Shown here one piece after another: positions 21,995 through 30,818 of a DNA stretch of 64,000 bases. Origin of the DNA: Halovibrio salipaludis (GTDB taxonomy: Bacteria > Pseudomonadota > Gammaproteobacteria > Pseudomonadales > Oleiphilaceae); the NCBI RefSeq assembly GCF_002286965.1, contig NZ_NSKD01000001.1:558001-622000 (forward strand), read 5' to 3'. Within the stretch, counting starts at the first letter, position 1, and each line of letters begins with the position of its first letter. Under the pieces are notes generated by a model. The model was not told where the DNA came from and did no database searches. It saw only the letters and a list, made by a program, of their open reading frames with translations. A program made the translations under genes and the position numbers.

Positions 21995-22027
21995 TTGCCT
22001 CACATGAAAAGTGATACTATAGTATCA
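21995..22027 (+). promoter_or_regulatory. Promoter with palindromic operator for the second TA operon
   Basis: TTGCCT, 17-nt spacer, TATAGT. The -10 lies within a perfect 16-bp palindrome, TGATACTATAGTATCA (22012-22027), so repressor binding would block polymerase. The antitoxin ATG is 26 bp downstream. This is standard TA autoregulation by architecture. Confidence 0.7.
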
Positions 22028-22053
22028 TTATTGGTCTGATTCAGGGTGAGCCC

Positions 22054-22311
22054 ATGAAAGTTGAGCTTGTTACAAACCTCAAGCGCCAAGCCACAAAGAT
22101 TCTGGCAGATCTGCATCTGTCCAAAGAGCCGATACTGATCACGGAACATGGTCAGCCATCCGCATACCTTGTTGATGTGCAGGATTACGAGTTTATGCAG
22201 CGGCGACTTGAGCTGCTTGAGGGGCTCTCACGGGGAGAGCGTGCTGTACTTGAGGGAAAAACGTACAGCCAAAGTGAGGCCAGGGAGAACATGAGTAAAT
22301 GGCTGAAGTAG
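22054..22311 (+). CDS. Phd/YefM-like antitoxin
   Basis: 85 residues. EPILITEHGQPSAYLVDVQDYE is the Phd/YefM beta segment; the C-terminal helix (SQSEARENMSKWLK) is likely the toxin-neutralising part. It ends inside the start of the ParE/RelE-type toxin with a 13-bp overlap. The palindrome at the promoter is its probable operator. Confidence 0.88.
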   Translation: MKVELVTNLKRQATKILADLHLSKEPILITEHGQPSAYLVDVQDYEFMQRRLELLEGLSRGERAVLEGKTYSQSEARENMSKWLK

Positions 22312-22601
22312 TCCGGACGGAGCCCGCCCTTCAGGAACTGGATGCCATCGCTGAGTACATTGCTCTGGATAATCCTGCAGCCGCAAGTGATCTGGTTCAG
22401 GAAGTTTTCGATAAGACCGACCGCTTGGCAGATTTTCCCCAATCCGGACGTATTCCGCCAGAGCTCCCTAATTCGGTATACAGGGAGTTAGTGGTTACAC
22501 CGTGCCGCATTTTTTATCGTGAGGATGAGCAACGGGTTCTCGTGCTCTATGTCATGCGAGAGGAGCGGCAGCTTCGTGCCTACATGCTTGGTCACAGCTA
22601 A
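22299..22601 (+). CDS. RelE/ParE-superfamily toxin
   Basis: 100 residues: EPALQELDAIAEYIALDNPAAASDLVQEVFDKTDRLADFPQSGR is the ParE-type helical hairpin, followed by YRELVVTPCRIFYRED and the VLYVMREERQL strand. The conserved Arg and Tyr of the fold are present. It could be a gyrase-targeting ParE or an mRNA-cleaving RelE; the sequence leans to ParE. Confidence 0.88.
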   Translation: MAEVVRTEPALQELDAIAEYIALDNPAAASDLVQEVFDKTDRLADFPQSGRIPPELPNSVYRELVVTPCRIFYREDEQRVLVLYVMREERQLRAYMLGHS

Positions 22602-22619
22602 CCAGACGCGTTACTCGGA
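22597..22619. other. Possible truncated second attC start
   Basis: GCTAAC overlapping the toxin stop is the exact complement of the GTTAGC box of the attC-like element at 21912-21990. It is followed by CAGACGCGTTACTCGGA and then the IS3-type end. If a real R'' box, the second TA gene is also a cassette whose attC was cut by the insertion. Confidence 0.3.
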
Positions 22620-22800
22620 TGTGGACTTCCCTCACTTTACTGGACACGCATCGATAACTCCGACGCAGGAGAAAACCGATGCCCGAGATGATCACGGGGA
22701 AGAAGACACAACGCTACAGCACTGAGTTCAAGGTCAAGGCGGTGGAGTGGAGTCACCAGGCCCAGCGAAGCGTTCAGGGAGTGGCCATGGTTAAGTCGCT
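22620..22800 (+). mobile_element. IS3-family insertion sequence remnant (left end)
   Basis: The segment starts with TGTGGACTTCCCTCACTTTA and reads like an IS left inverted repeat followed, 59 bp on, by the start of an IS3-type orfA. No orfB and no second terminal repeat are found before 22.9 kb, so only the left end remains. The right limit is approximate. Confidence 0.6.
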
Positions 22801-22843
22801 AATGGGGGGGCATTGGTTCGAAGTTAACCGGCAGAATTTGTAA
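22679..22843 (+). pseudogene. Truncated IS3-family transposase OrfA
   Basis: 54 codons: GKKTQRYSTEFKVKAVEWSH and QRSVQGVAM match the N-terminal helix-turn-helix of IS3-type OrfA. Homology stops after about 37 residues and the frame runs into unrelated sequence before a stop. OrfA is normally about 90-100 residues, so this is a broken gene. Confidence 0.7.
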
Positions 22844-22927
22844 TGGCGGCCCTTGCAGTGGTCCCGCTCTGGCAGAATACCGTGGTCGCCGCACGATTGG
22901 CTGAATCCACTGATGACTGATATGACC

Positions 22928-23920
22928 ATGAATGAACAGCCTCTCGAAACACCGCTTACGCGCCTTCTGGGCATCCGCCACCCGGTCCTGTCCGCGCCGA
23001 TGGCCTGGGTCGCCGGTGGGCACCTTGCTTCGGCCGTCTCGCAAGCCGGTGGATTGGGCCTGATCGGGGGTGGTTACGGTGATGCGGAATGGCTCGAACA
23101 CGAGCTGGCCAAGGCGGGTGACAGCCCGGTTGGCGTGGGCTTCATTACCTGGAGCGCGCAGCAGAAGCCTGAACTCCTTGATCAGGTGCTGGCGCATCAG
23201 CCCCGGGCCATGATGCTGTCGTTCGGGGAGCTGGCCGGTTTTGCGCCGCGCATCCGGGAAGCCGGTTGCTGCCTGCTGGCCCAGGTCCAGACCGTCGAAC
23301 AGGCAAGGAAGGCCGTGGACGAAGGGGCGGACGTTATTGTCGCCCAGGGCACCGAGGCCGGTGGGCATGGCGCGAATCGGGCTACGCTTCCTCTGGTTCC
23401 GGCCGTGGTGGATGCTGTTGGCTCCGTCCCCGTGGTTGCGGCCGGCGGTATCGCGGACGGGCGGGGAGCTGCCGCTGCCATGATGCTCGGGGCAAGCGGT
23501 GTCCTGATGGGGAGTCGCTTCTACGCCACCGAGGAGTCCCTGGCGCATCCAACTGCCAAGACGGGGGCAGCGAACGCCCACGGTGACGACACGGTTCGCA
23601 GCTCGGTGTTCGATCGGCTCCGGGGTTACGGTTGGCCGGAGCCTTACACCCTGCGCAGTCTGCGCAACCGCATGACCGACCAATGGCATGGCCATCTGCC
23701 GGATCTGGAGGAAAACCTTGCCGATGAGCGCGAACGGTTCCAGTCCGCGATCAGGGAGGGGGATTTCAGTCTCGCTCCGCTGATCGTGGGTGAGGCGGTG
23801 GACCTGATTGACCGCGTGCAGTCTGCGCGGGACGTGGTTGAGGGTGTGGTTGCTGAAACAGCCGCGTTGCTTGGGCAGGGAGCGCCCAATGTCTCACTGC
23901 GTTCCGGGCACCAGGAATGA
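22928..23920 (+). CDS. NAD(P)H-dependent flavin oxidoreductase / nitronate monooxygenase-like
   Basis: About 330 residues. A TIM-barrel FMN protein: LLGIRHPVLSAPMAWVAGG at the N-terminus, GADVIVAQGTEAGGHGAN (phosphate/FMN region with the family Gly and His), PVVAAGGIADGRGAAAAMMLGASGVLMGSRF (FMN phosphate loop). Such enzymes oxidise nitronates or reduce enones; the substrate cannot be told. In-frame ATGs also occur at 22913 and 22922, and none has a clear ribosome site. It overlaps the HAD gene by 4 bp, forming a three-gene unit. Confidence 0.87.
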   Translation: MNEQPLETPLTRLLGIRHPVLSAPMAWVAGGHLASAVSQAGGLGLIGGGYGDAEWLEHELAKAGDSPVGVGFITWSAQQKPELLDQVLAHQPRAMMLSFGELAGFAPRIREAGCCLLAQVQTVEQARKAVDEGADVIVAQGTEAGGHGANRATLPLVPAVVDAVGSVPVVAAGGIADGRGAAAAMMLGASGVLMGSRFYATEESLAHPTAKTGAANAHGDDTVRSSVFDRLRGYGWPEPYTLRSLRNRMTDQWHGHLPDLEENLADERERFQSAIREGDFSLAPLIVGEAVDLIDRVQSARDVVEGVVAETAALLGQGAPNVSLRSGHQE

Positions 23921-24597
23921 TCATTCTGGATATCGACGGAACCCTGATCGACCATGTCTCAGCAGAGGAACGGGCTGCCCAGCAATTCGGTAATGTCTAT
24001 GCGGATGTGATCCCGAGATACTCGGCGGCTACATTTCCTGAGGTCTGGCGGGAGGCTTCGGAAAAACACATGGCTGAGTTCCTGGCCGGTGAGATCAGAT
24101 TTGCCGAGCAAAGGGCACGACGGGTCCGGACGGTGCTTGGTGACCCCTCACTCTCAGATCACGATGTGGACGAGATCTTCAACCGGTATCTGGCCTTCTA
24201 CGAGGAGGCGTGGGAATTGTTCCCGGACGTGTTGGCGTTTCTTGAACATTGGTCACCAAATGAATATTTCGTAGCTCTTTCGGATGGTTCTCAGGCCCAA
24301 CAGGAGCGAAAGCTGGAGAAAACCGGTATCCGGCACTTCTTCCAGGCGGTGGTCACGGCGGAAACGGTTGGTGTCGGCAAACCGGATGCCCGTCTCTTCA
24401 ACTCGGCGTGTGATCAGGTCGGAGTGTCTCCTTCGGAAGCTTGCTATATCGGTGACCGTTTGGATAAGGACGCACGCGGTGCTCAGTCAGCAGGCGTTCG
24501 TGGTATCTGGCTGAACCGGCAGAAAGCAAGGCCGGTGAACGATGTGGAGATGATCCATTCGTTATCCGAAACCCTGGAAAATCGGGGGTTGTTTTGA
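23917..24597 (+). CDS. HAD-superfamily hydrolase
   Basis: 226 residues with all four HAD motifs: IILDIDGTLIDH (nucleophile Asp), FVALSDGSQ, KTGIRHFFQAVVTAE with GKPDARLF (Lys), and CYIGDRLDKDARGAQSAGVRGIWLNR (acidic pair). It resembles YjjG/GmhB-like phosphatases with a C1 cap. Substrate unknown. It overlaps both neighbours by 4 bp, so the oxidoreductase, HAD and HIT proteins are probably co-translated. Confidence 0.85.
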   Translation: MIILDIDGTLIDHVSAEERAAQQFGNVYADVIPRYSAATFPEVWREASEKHMAEFLAGEIRFAEQRARRVRTVLGDPSLSDHDVDEIFNRYLAFYEEAWELFPDVLAFLEHWSPNEYFVALSDGSQAQQERKLEKTGIRHFFQAVVTAETVGVGKPDARLFNSACDQVGVSPSEACYIGDRLDKDARGAQSAGVRGIWLNRQKARPVNDVEMIHSLSETLENRGLF

Positions 24598-25058
24598 CCT
24601 GTCCATTCTGCGAGATCGCAGCGGGCAAAGCCCCGTGCCACAAGATATGGGAAGACGCGGACCATTTGGCCTTCCTCTCGATTTTCCCAAATACGCCGGG
24701 CTTTTCCGTGGTCATTCCCAAGCGTCATGTGTCGAGTTACCTGTTCAGCCAGCAGGACGACGTCATTTCCGCATTGGTCCTGGCCTCGAAACGGGTGGGG
24801 CTTCTGTTGGATGAAGCTCTGGATGGGGTAGCGCGAACGGGCCTGATCTTCGAGGGGTATGGCGTTGACCACCTGCACGCAAAGCTGTTTCCCATGCATG
24901 GAACGGGCGATTCTGCTGGGTTTAAACCTATCGAATCCAACGTGGACAAGTACTTTGAACGCTACGAGGGTTATATCTCCTCGCATGATTACCAGAGAGC
25001 CGATGACAGGGCCCTGGAGAAACTGGCAGCAAGGATCAGGACACATCACCGCGGATAA
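24594..25058 (+). CDS. HIT-family nucleotide hydrolase/transferase, variant triad
   Basis: 154 residues with a TTG start overlapping the HAD stop. The N-terminus CPFCEIAAGKAPCHKIWED is classic for HIT proteins, with two Cys that may bind zinc. PGFSVVIPKRHV follows. The histidine triad reads DHLHAKLFP: the first two His are present, including the middle catalytic one, but the third is Lys. It could bind a different nucleotide or be weaker than normal HIT hydrolases. Confidence 0.85.
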   Translation: MTCPFCEIAAGKAPCHKIWEDADHLAFLSIFPNTPGFSVVIPKRHVSSYLFSQQDDVISALVLASKRVGLLLDEALDGVARTGLIFEGYGVDHLHAKLFPMHGTGDSAGFKPIESNVDKYFERYEGYISSHDYQRADDRALEKLAARIRTHHRG

Positions 25059-25085
25059 CAGGCTCTGATCACTGAGATCATGTAA

Positions 25086-26015
25086 TCAAGTGCCTGCCGG
25101 GATTCCTAGGGCAATGAATCGATCAGCTGTCCTGAGGACTTCTGAACGCGTTTCGCTTGAGCGCCACATGAGCTTGAGCTCAACATTTAATCTGGCTTCA
25201 ATCTCCGGAACAAACGGTCGATAAACCACCCCCAGCCGGCTTGCCGCACGCATAGAGGCAGGGAAAAAGGCCATTCCTTCACCAGCGGCGATCTTCGAGA
25301 GCAGCGTCATGTGTTCGGTGGGCTCCGGTTTACGGGGTGGCTCGTACCCAAAATCGACAAAGGTCTGCTCGCACTTATCGTAGAAATCGGGGTTCTCGTT
25401 CCTGGGAAACCAGAACAGGGTTGTGCCGGCCAGGTCCTTAAACGACACCTGCTCGTGCTGGCTTGCGTTATGGGATTCCGGGAGCGCAACCATCAACGGA
25501 TCGCTCGCCAACGGTCGTACCTCAAACGCCTCGCCCTGGCCGGGAATATTCCCGACAATGGCAAGGTCGATCTCCCCACTCCGCAACCGCTTAATAAGTT
25601 GTTTGGAGTAGGCATACTCCGTGCGGATCTGAACGGGTCGTTTGTCGGATGTCAGTATGGCCTGAATACCCGGTATCTGGGAGAAGTCGATCACGCTGGT
25701 CAAACCCAACCGAACGTCTGCCTCATTACCACACTCTTTCTGGCGTAACGCACTGGTGGCGGTGTCGATTCTGGACAGTATCGCATGTGCCTCATGCTCA
25801 AAGGCCTCACCGGCTGAGGTCAGGCTTACTGTATGGGTGTCGCGTTCGATTAGTTTAATCCTGAGCAGACTCTCAAGGCGTTTTATTTGTCTCGAAAGCG
25901 GCGGCTGGGACATGTTCAGGCGTTCCGCCGCACGGCGAAAATTGAGCTCCTGGGCCACGGCAACAAAACACTGCAGTTGCTTAATCGTGGGCATCCGTTG
26001 GGAGAAAATACTCAT
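25086..26015 (-). CDS. LysR-family transcriptional regulator
   Basis: 309 residues. The N-terminal winged HTH (TIKQLQCFVAVAQELNFRRAAERLNMSQPPLSRQI) leads to a substrate-binding domain. A later Met (25994) could also be the start. It is divergent from the carboxymuconolactone decarboxylase-family gene with a 178-bp intergenic, the standard arrangement for a LysR regulator and its target. The inducer is unknown, possibly an aromatic-derived acid. It resembles the CatR/BenM group. Confidence 0.92.
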   Translation of the reverse strand: MSIFSQRMPTIKQLQCFVAVAQELNFRRAAERLNMSQPPLSRQIKRLESLLRIKLIERDTHTVSLTSAGEAFEHEAHAILSRIDTATSALRQKECGNEADVRLGLTSVIDFSQIPGIQAILTSDKRPVQIRTEYAYSKQLIKRLRSGEIDLAIVGNIPGQGEAFEVRPLASDPLMVALPESHNASQHEQVSFKDLAGTTLFWFPRNENPDFYDKCEQTFVDFGYEPPRKPEPTEHMTLLSKIAAGEGMAFFPASMRAASRLGVVYRPFVPEIEARLNVELKLMWRSSETRSEVLRTADRFIALGIPAGT

Positions 26016-26193
26016 AAAGAGGCGCCTCCCTGCTCAGTCACAACCCTGTGGACATCAATGAAGGAAATGATGCCTGTTTGGGGGTGGCATTTTGATTCAA
26101 TAAAGGTATCGCAAAAAACGTCATTCCGCACCCTGGTGGCAAAAGCCATGATGGCGCTGTGATAAACATCAGGCAGGGGTAAGGAGAATTGCA

Positions 26194-26574
26194 ATGACGG
26201 ATAAGACTGTTCGGGGAAAGCAGATCATGGATCGCCTTGAAGCGGGAGCGGGGGACCGTGTCACCGGCCGGCTTGCGGAACTGGACCCGGACCTGCCCAG
26301 GCTGATCACCGACTATGCATTCGCGGATGTGGTGGGGCGGCCGGGGCTGGATCTCAGGACGCGCGAGATGCTCACGGTCGCAGCCCTTACAGCGATGGGA
26401 ACAGCGCCGGGGCAGTTGGAGTTTCATATGCGTGGGGCGCTGAACGTGGGTGTGAGTGAAAAGGAGCTGCTTGAGGTTGTTATCCAGATGGCAGTTTATG
26501 CGGGTATTCCTGCCTGCATGAATGGAATAACAGCCTACCGCTCTGCGTTGGACGCTCGGGATGATCCCGCATAA
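26194..26574 (+). CDS. Carboxymuconolactone decarboxylase family protein
   Basis: 126 residues; AAGGAGA lies 7 nt upstream. The body DYAFADVVGRPGLDLRTREMLTVAALTAMG and QLEFHMRGALNVGVSEKELLEVVIQMAVYAGIP matches the PcaC/CMD fold. The CxxC/CxxH redox motif of AhpD-like members is absent, so a PcaC-like decarboxylase or uncharacterised role is more likely than a peroxidase. No other protocatechuate genes are here. Probably controlled by the divergent LysR. Confidence 0.85.
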   Translation: MTDKTVRGKQIMDRLEAGAGDRVTGRLAELDPDLPRLITDYAFADVVGRPGLDLRTREMLTVAALTAMGTAPGQLEFHMRGALNVGVSEKELLEVVIQMAVYAGIPACMNGITAYRSALDARDDPA

Positions 26575-26784
26575 TCCGGTTTGAGCTGGGGCGGCTGGCT
26601 CAGTTTGGTTGGTTGAACCGGGCACCTGGTCGTCACCGGCGGAGGAGGTTCATAGCTGCAACAAGCTTTAAGGCTTGGGCACCCTGAAGGGGTTAATATC
26701 GAATGTCTGTCTCTCAGGGTCAGCATCCGGTCGCGCTGCGTTAGAGTGAGGCCTTTGGGGTTTACGCTAGTGGGGCCCACCATA

Positions 26785-27261
26785 GTGCGAATACTCTGCG
26801 ACGAAATGCTCAATGGCATCGCCCAGTGGCTGCGCGTTGCAGGGTATGACACTGCGGTACCCACGCCGGGCCTTTCGGACGATCAGTTGATGGACCAGGC
26901 CTGCACGGAGGGGCGTTGGCTGGTGACGGCGGATTCCGACCTGCTGGCGTTCGCGGAGGCAAGCCGATACGTCATCTATCTGCAGGGTGGGGATGACGAG
27001 GCCCGCCTGCGGGAGCTCACACTGAGGCTGGACCTGGATTGGTGCCGGGCGCCGTTCACGCTCTGCAGGAACTGCAACACACCGCTGCACGAGGCCAGTG
27101 GGTGGGAAGTGGCCCATTACTACCCCGAGTCCGTCTGTCTGGATGGGCAGAGCGTGTGGGCCTGTTCCGTCTGTCGCCAGCTCTTCTGGGAAGGCAGTCA
27201 TGTGCGTCGGATGCGGGCGCAGCTGGAAACCATGAACCGTTGGCGGCAACAAAGCCGGTGA
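26785..27261 (+). CDS. Mut7-C RNase domain protein with zinc ribbon
   Basis: About 158 residues from a GTG at 26785; a longer frame with an ATG begins at 26746. The PIN-like Mut7-C domain (VRILCDEMLNGIAQWLRVAGYDTA, GRWLVTADSDLLAFAE) is followed by a zinc ribbon with CRNC and CSVC pairs. Homologues are putative RNases with unknown targets. The gene stands alone in a 0.7-kb plus-strand interval. Confidence 0.82.
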   Translation: MRILCDEMLNGIAQWLRVAGYDTAVPTPGLSDDQLMDQACTEGRWLVTADSDLLAFAEASRYVIYLQGGDDEARLRELTLRLDLDWCRAPFTLCRNCNTPLHEASGWEVAHYYPESVCLDGQSVWACSVCRQLFWEGSHVRRMRAQLETMNRWRQQSR

Positions 27262-27341
27262 AGGCATGATTGGCGCCACGAACATGACACGACGCCGGAG
27301 ACGGATTCCTGAATCCCGGTATCGGTACGCGGAGCGAGCTT

Positions 27342-27365
27342 GGAGGCCGCCTTGCGACGGCCTCC
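27342..27365. terminator. Hairpin downstream of ohr
   Basis: GGAGGCCG and CGGCCTCC form a perfect 8-bp stem with an eight-base loop, 17 bp past the ohr stop. There is no U-tract in either direction; likely a weak or Rho-assisted end. Confidence 0.45.
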
Positions 27366-27381
27366 GTTCACAACGCAGTGG

Positions 27382-27810
<429 letters not shown>

Positions 27811-27835
27811 GATGGTTTCTCCTCTCTCTTTGATT

Positions 27836-27856
27836 GTGCGCTATTAAATAGCGCAC
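27836..27856. promoter_or_regulatory. OhrR operator upstream of ohr
   Basis: Two perfectly complementary 10-nt arms, GTGCGCTATT and AATAGCGCAC, flank a single A. It lies between ohr and ohrR, just upstream of ohr, and its AT-rich centre fits the OhrR/MarR site type. A second copy is at 28347-28367. Confidence 0.82.
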
Positions 27857-27879
27857 GATTTAAATGATCAAAAAATGCC

Positions 27880-28329
27880 TCAGGTGGCCAATCGTTCCCG
27901 CAGGTTGTGCAGGTCATCGCGCAGCCGCTCCAGTTCGTCCGGGCTGCACTGCGTGGCGCACATCACGGACTCCGGCACGGCCTCGGCCTGTTCCCGGAGC
28001 TTATGGCCCTGTTCCGTCAGTACAACAGCCACTTGTCGTTCATCCTCGCGGCTGCGCTGGCGTTGCAACAGACCTGCGCTTTCCAGCCGCTTGAGCAGGG
28101 GCGTGAGCGTGGCCGAGTCCAGAAACAGCCGATGCCCGATCCCGGAGACGGTCTGGCCGTCCTGCTCCCACAGCACGAGCATGACCAGGTACTGGGGGTA
28201 AGTCAGGCCCAGCTCCCGCAGCAGCTTCCGGTACACCTTGCTCATGGCCAGCTGCGCGGAATACAGGGCAAAGCATACCTGTCGGTCCAGAGCCAGCAGG
28301 CTTTGCTGTGAGTCATTGCCATCAGTCAT
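27880..28329 (-). CDS. ohrR: OhrR, MarR-family peroxide-sensing repressor
   Basis: 149 residues from the ATG at 28329 ([15 protein letters not shown]); a longer frame at 28365 would run through the operator. [24 protein letters not shown] carries the sensing Cys near residue 19. The winged HTH ([35 protein letters not shown]) follows. A second Cys pair near 122-126 suggests the 2-Cys type. Oxidation should release it from both operators. Confidence 0.92.
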   Translation of the reverse strand: MTDGNDSQQSLLALDRQVCFALYSAQLAMSKVYRKLLRELGLTYPQYLVMLVLWEQDGQTVSGIGHRLFLDSATLTPLLKRLESAGLLQRQRSREDERQVAVVLTEQGHKLREQAEAVPESVMCATQCSPDELERLRDDLHNLRERLAT

Positions 28330-28346
28330 GTGAGCTACATTAAATC

Positions 28347-28367
28347 GTGCGCTATTAAATAGCAAGC
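28347..28367. promoter_or_regulatory. Second OhrR operator, upstream of ohrR
   Basis: GTGCGCTATT-A-AATAGCAAGC repeats the left arm of the ohr operator exactly and six bases of the right arm. It lies 18 bp upstream of the ohrR start, so the repressor should control itself, probably with lower affinity because the right arm is degenerate. Confidence 0.72.
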
Positions 28368-28449
28368 ATGGTTTACGTCGGTACAGGTGGGCCCTGCTAT
28401 AGTGGCTCGGTCAGTAACGTACCTGAACGAGAACAAGGAACCCCACCCG

Positions 28450-29094
28450 ATGACGGACAAGACCATTACCAAGACCGAGATCCTCAACAAGGTCTACACG
28501 GCGGATGACCACGAACAACTGATGGACGCCTACAGGGATTGGGCGGCCGACTACGACAGCGACCTGGAAGAGCTGGGCTATGTGGCGCATATCACCAGCG
28601 CCAAGGCCCTGGATCAGGCGTTGGGAGGGAGTCACGACGCAGTGATTCTGGATGCCGGCAGCGGCACGGGCCTGGTGGGGGAGGAGCTTGCCAAGCTGGG
28701 CTACCGCACCATGGACGCGCTGGACTACTCCCAGGACATGCTGGACCAGGCGGACACCAAGAACGTCTACCGTAAGCTGATCCAGGCTGACATGAAGGAG
28801 CGCCTGCCGTTGGATGACAGCGCCTATGATGCGGTGGTCTGCACGGGCACCTTCACCTACGGCCACATCAGTGCTGAGGGCTTTGATGAGCTGATCCGCG
28901 TTAGCCGCCCGGGCGGCACGATCGTGTTCACCGTGCGCGAGGGCGCCTACGAGGAATACGGCTACCGGAAGAAGATGCTGGATCTCGAGGTGAAGGGTGA
29001 ATGGGAGCTGATCAGCTTCTACGACACGCCCTACCAGATCGAGGAAGGCAATACCTGCAAGATGTGCACCTATCGGGTGTGTAATCCCTGCTGA
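28450..29094 (+). CDS. SAM-dependent methyltransferase, class I
   Basis: 214 residues from the ATG at 28450. Motif I AVILDAGSGTGLVGEELAKLGY, then ALDYSQDMLDQA, and AVVCTGTFTYGHISAEGFDELIRVSRPGG are typical Rossmann-fold methyltransferase parts. It resembles the WBSCR27-like group. Substrate unknown. It stands alone between ohrR and the ethanolamine genes, and a strong hairpin follows. Confidence 0.86.
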   Translation: MTDKTITKTEILNKVYTADDHEQLMDAYRDWAADYDSDLEELGYVAHITSAKALDQALGGSHDAVILDAGSGTGLVGEELAKLGYRTMDALDYSQDMLDQADTKNVYRKLIQADMKERLPLDDSAYDAVVCTGTFTYGHISAEGFDELIRVSRPGGTIVFTVREGAYEEYGYRKKMLDLEVKGEWELISFYDTPYQIEEGNTCKMCTYRVCNPC

Positions 29095-29121
29095 TGGGGT
29101 TGTTAAAGGGACAGAATTAAC

Positions 29122-29146
29122 GGGCTCTTGGGTCAGCCAAGAGCCC
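29122..29146. terminator. Terminator between methyltransferase and aldehyde dehydrogenase genes
   Basis: GGGCTCTTGG and CCAAGAGCCC make a perfect 10-bp stem with a five-base loop, followed by TTTC. It separates convergent genes. Confidence 0.85.
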
Positions 29147-29163
29147 TTTCAACGTCACTTGCC

Positions 29164-30684
29164 CTAGAAGAAACCCATGGGATCCGTATCGTAACTCACC
29201 AGCAGGTTTTTGGTCTGTTGGTAGTGGTCCAGGGTCATCTTATGGTTTTCTCGACCTACCCCGGATTTCTTGTAGCCACCAAAAGCGGCGTGAGCAGGGT
29301 ACTGGTGATAACAGTTGGTCCAGACACGCCCAGCTTGAATGGTGCGGCCCATGCGGTAAGCCCGGTTGATATCCCGGGTCCAAAGGCCTGCGCCCAGGCC
29401 GAACTCGGTATCGTTGGCGATTGCCAGCGCTTCCTCCTCATCCTTGAAGGTTGTCACACCAACTACCGGGCCAAAGATTTCCTCCTGAAAGGTGCGCATG
29501 TGGTTACTACCCTTGAGCAGGGTTGGCTGAATATAGAAGCCATTGGCGTATTCGCCGCCCAATTCTTCATGCCAGCCACCGGTAAGAACCTCAGCGCCTT
29601 CCTGTTTGCCAATCTCGAGATAGGACATGATCTGGTCGAATTGTTCACGGCTTACCTGGGCGCCCACCTGAACGTCGGTATCCAACGGGTTACCCCGTTT
29701 GATGTTCTTCACACGCTCGATAACCATCGCCATGAATTCGTCATACATGTCTTCCTGGATAAGCGCCCGTGATGGGCAGGTGCAGACCTCTCCCTGGTTA
29801 AAGAAGGCCAGTGCAAGACCCTCCACACATTTATCGATGAATTCCGGCTCAGCCTTCATCACATCAGAGAAGTAGATGTTGGGGGACTTGCCGCCCAGCT
29901 CGACAGTGGACGGAATAATGTTGTTGGCGGCGGCTTTCATGATATGAGCGCCTACCGGTGTGGAGCCGGTAAAGGCAATTTTGGCGATGCGCGGGCTTGT
30001 GGCCAGGGCTTGGCCCGCCTCCGAACCGTAGCCGTTGACGATGTTGAGTACGCCCGGAGGCAGCAGGTCAGCAATCAATTCAATAAGAATCAGAATACTG
30101 GCTGGTGTTTGCTCTGCCGGTTTCATAACAGTGCAGTTGCCCGCAGCCAGGCAGGGCGCCAACTTCCAGGCTGCCATCAGTAGCGGGAAGTTCCAGGGGA
30201 TGATCTGGCCCACAACTCCGAGCGGCTCATGGTAATGATACGCCACCGTATGAGCGTCGATCGCGCTGGAGGTGTCTTCCTGGGCACGGATGCAACCGGC
30301 GAAATAGCGAAAGTGATCAACAGCCAGAGGCACATCGGCGTTGAGGGTTTCGCGTACCGCCTTGCCGTTATCCCAGGTATCGGCCACGGCCAGCTTTTCG
30401 GTATTCTGCTCAATGCGGTCCGCAATCTTCAGCAGCAGGTTGGAGCGTTCGGTGGTCGAGGTTTTTCCCCATTGCGGCGCGGCCTTATGCGCGGCATCAA
30501 GGGCGAGTTCTATATCTTCCGCCGTTGAGCGTGGTATCTCACAGATCGTTTTGCCGGTAACTGGCGTGATGTTCTCAAAATAGGAGCCTTTGACGGGAGC
30601 TACCCATTCACCACCAATGAAGTTGCCATAGCGTGACTGAAAAGAGACGGCTGAACCCTGTTCGCCTGGATTTGTATAGATCAT
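29164..30684 (-). CDS. NAD-dependent aldehyde dehydrogenase (acetaldehyde, ExaC/AldB type)
   Basis: 506 residues. [20 protein letters not shown], the Glu motif [14 protein letters not shown] and the catalytic-Cys segment [14 protein letters not shown] are intact. It is last in the ethanolamine operon, 135 bp after the permease gene. It would oxidise the acetaldehyde made by EutBC to acetate, yielding NADH. It is soluble, not the CoA-acylating EutE of microcompartments. Confidence 0.93.
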   Translation of the reverse strand: MIYTNPGEQGSAVSFQSRYGNFIGGEWVAPVKGSYFENITPVTGKTICEIPRSTAEDIELALDAAHKAAPQWGKTSTTERSNLLLKIADRIEQNTEKLAVADTWDNGKAVRETLNADVPLAVDHFRYFAGCIRAQEDTSSAIDAHTVAYHYHEPLGVVGQIIPWNFPLLMAAWKLAPCLAAGNCTVMKPAEQTPASILILIELIADLLPPGVLNIVNGYGSEAGQALATSPRIAKIAFTGSTPVGAHIMKAAANNIIPSTVELGGKSPNIYFSDVMKAEPEFIDKCVEGLALAFFNQGEVCTCPSRALIQEDMYDEFMAMVIERVKNIKRGNPLDTDVQVGAQVSREQFDQIMSYLEIGKQEGAEVLTGGWHEELGGEYANGFYIQPTLLKGSNHMRTFQEEIFGPVVGVTTFKDEEEALAIANDTEFGLGAGLWTRDINRAYRMGRTIQAGRVWTNCYHQYPAHAAFGGYKKSGVGRENHKMTLDHYQQTKNLLVSYDTDPMGFF

Positions 30685-30818
30685 GTCTTGTCCTTATTGT
30701 TTGACCCCGCCATTCGCGGCGGGGGTTTGGGGAAGATGTCATTCCAGCCCTGCAATAAGTCGTGCCAGAATGACCGGTGCACGTAGTGTTTGGTCTGATC
30801 CGTTGGCGGCTCCGACTC

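Noticed and set aside
22519-22725. 68-codon ORF spanning the ParE toxin end and the IS left end
   Set aside because: Wrong frame relative to both the toxin and the transposase fragment.
26575-26784. Small RNA or leader between the CMD gene and the Mut7-C gene
   Set aside because: No clear promoter, stem or terminator was found in these 210 bp.
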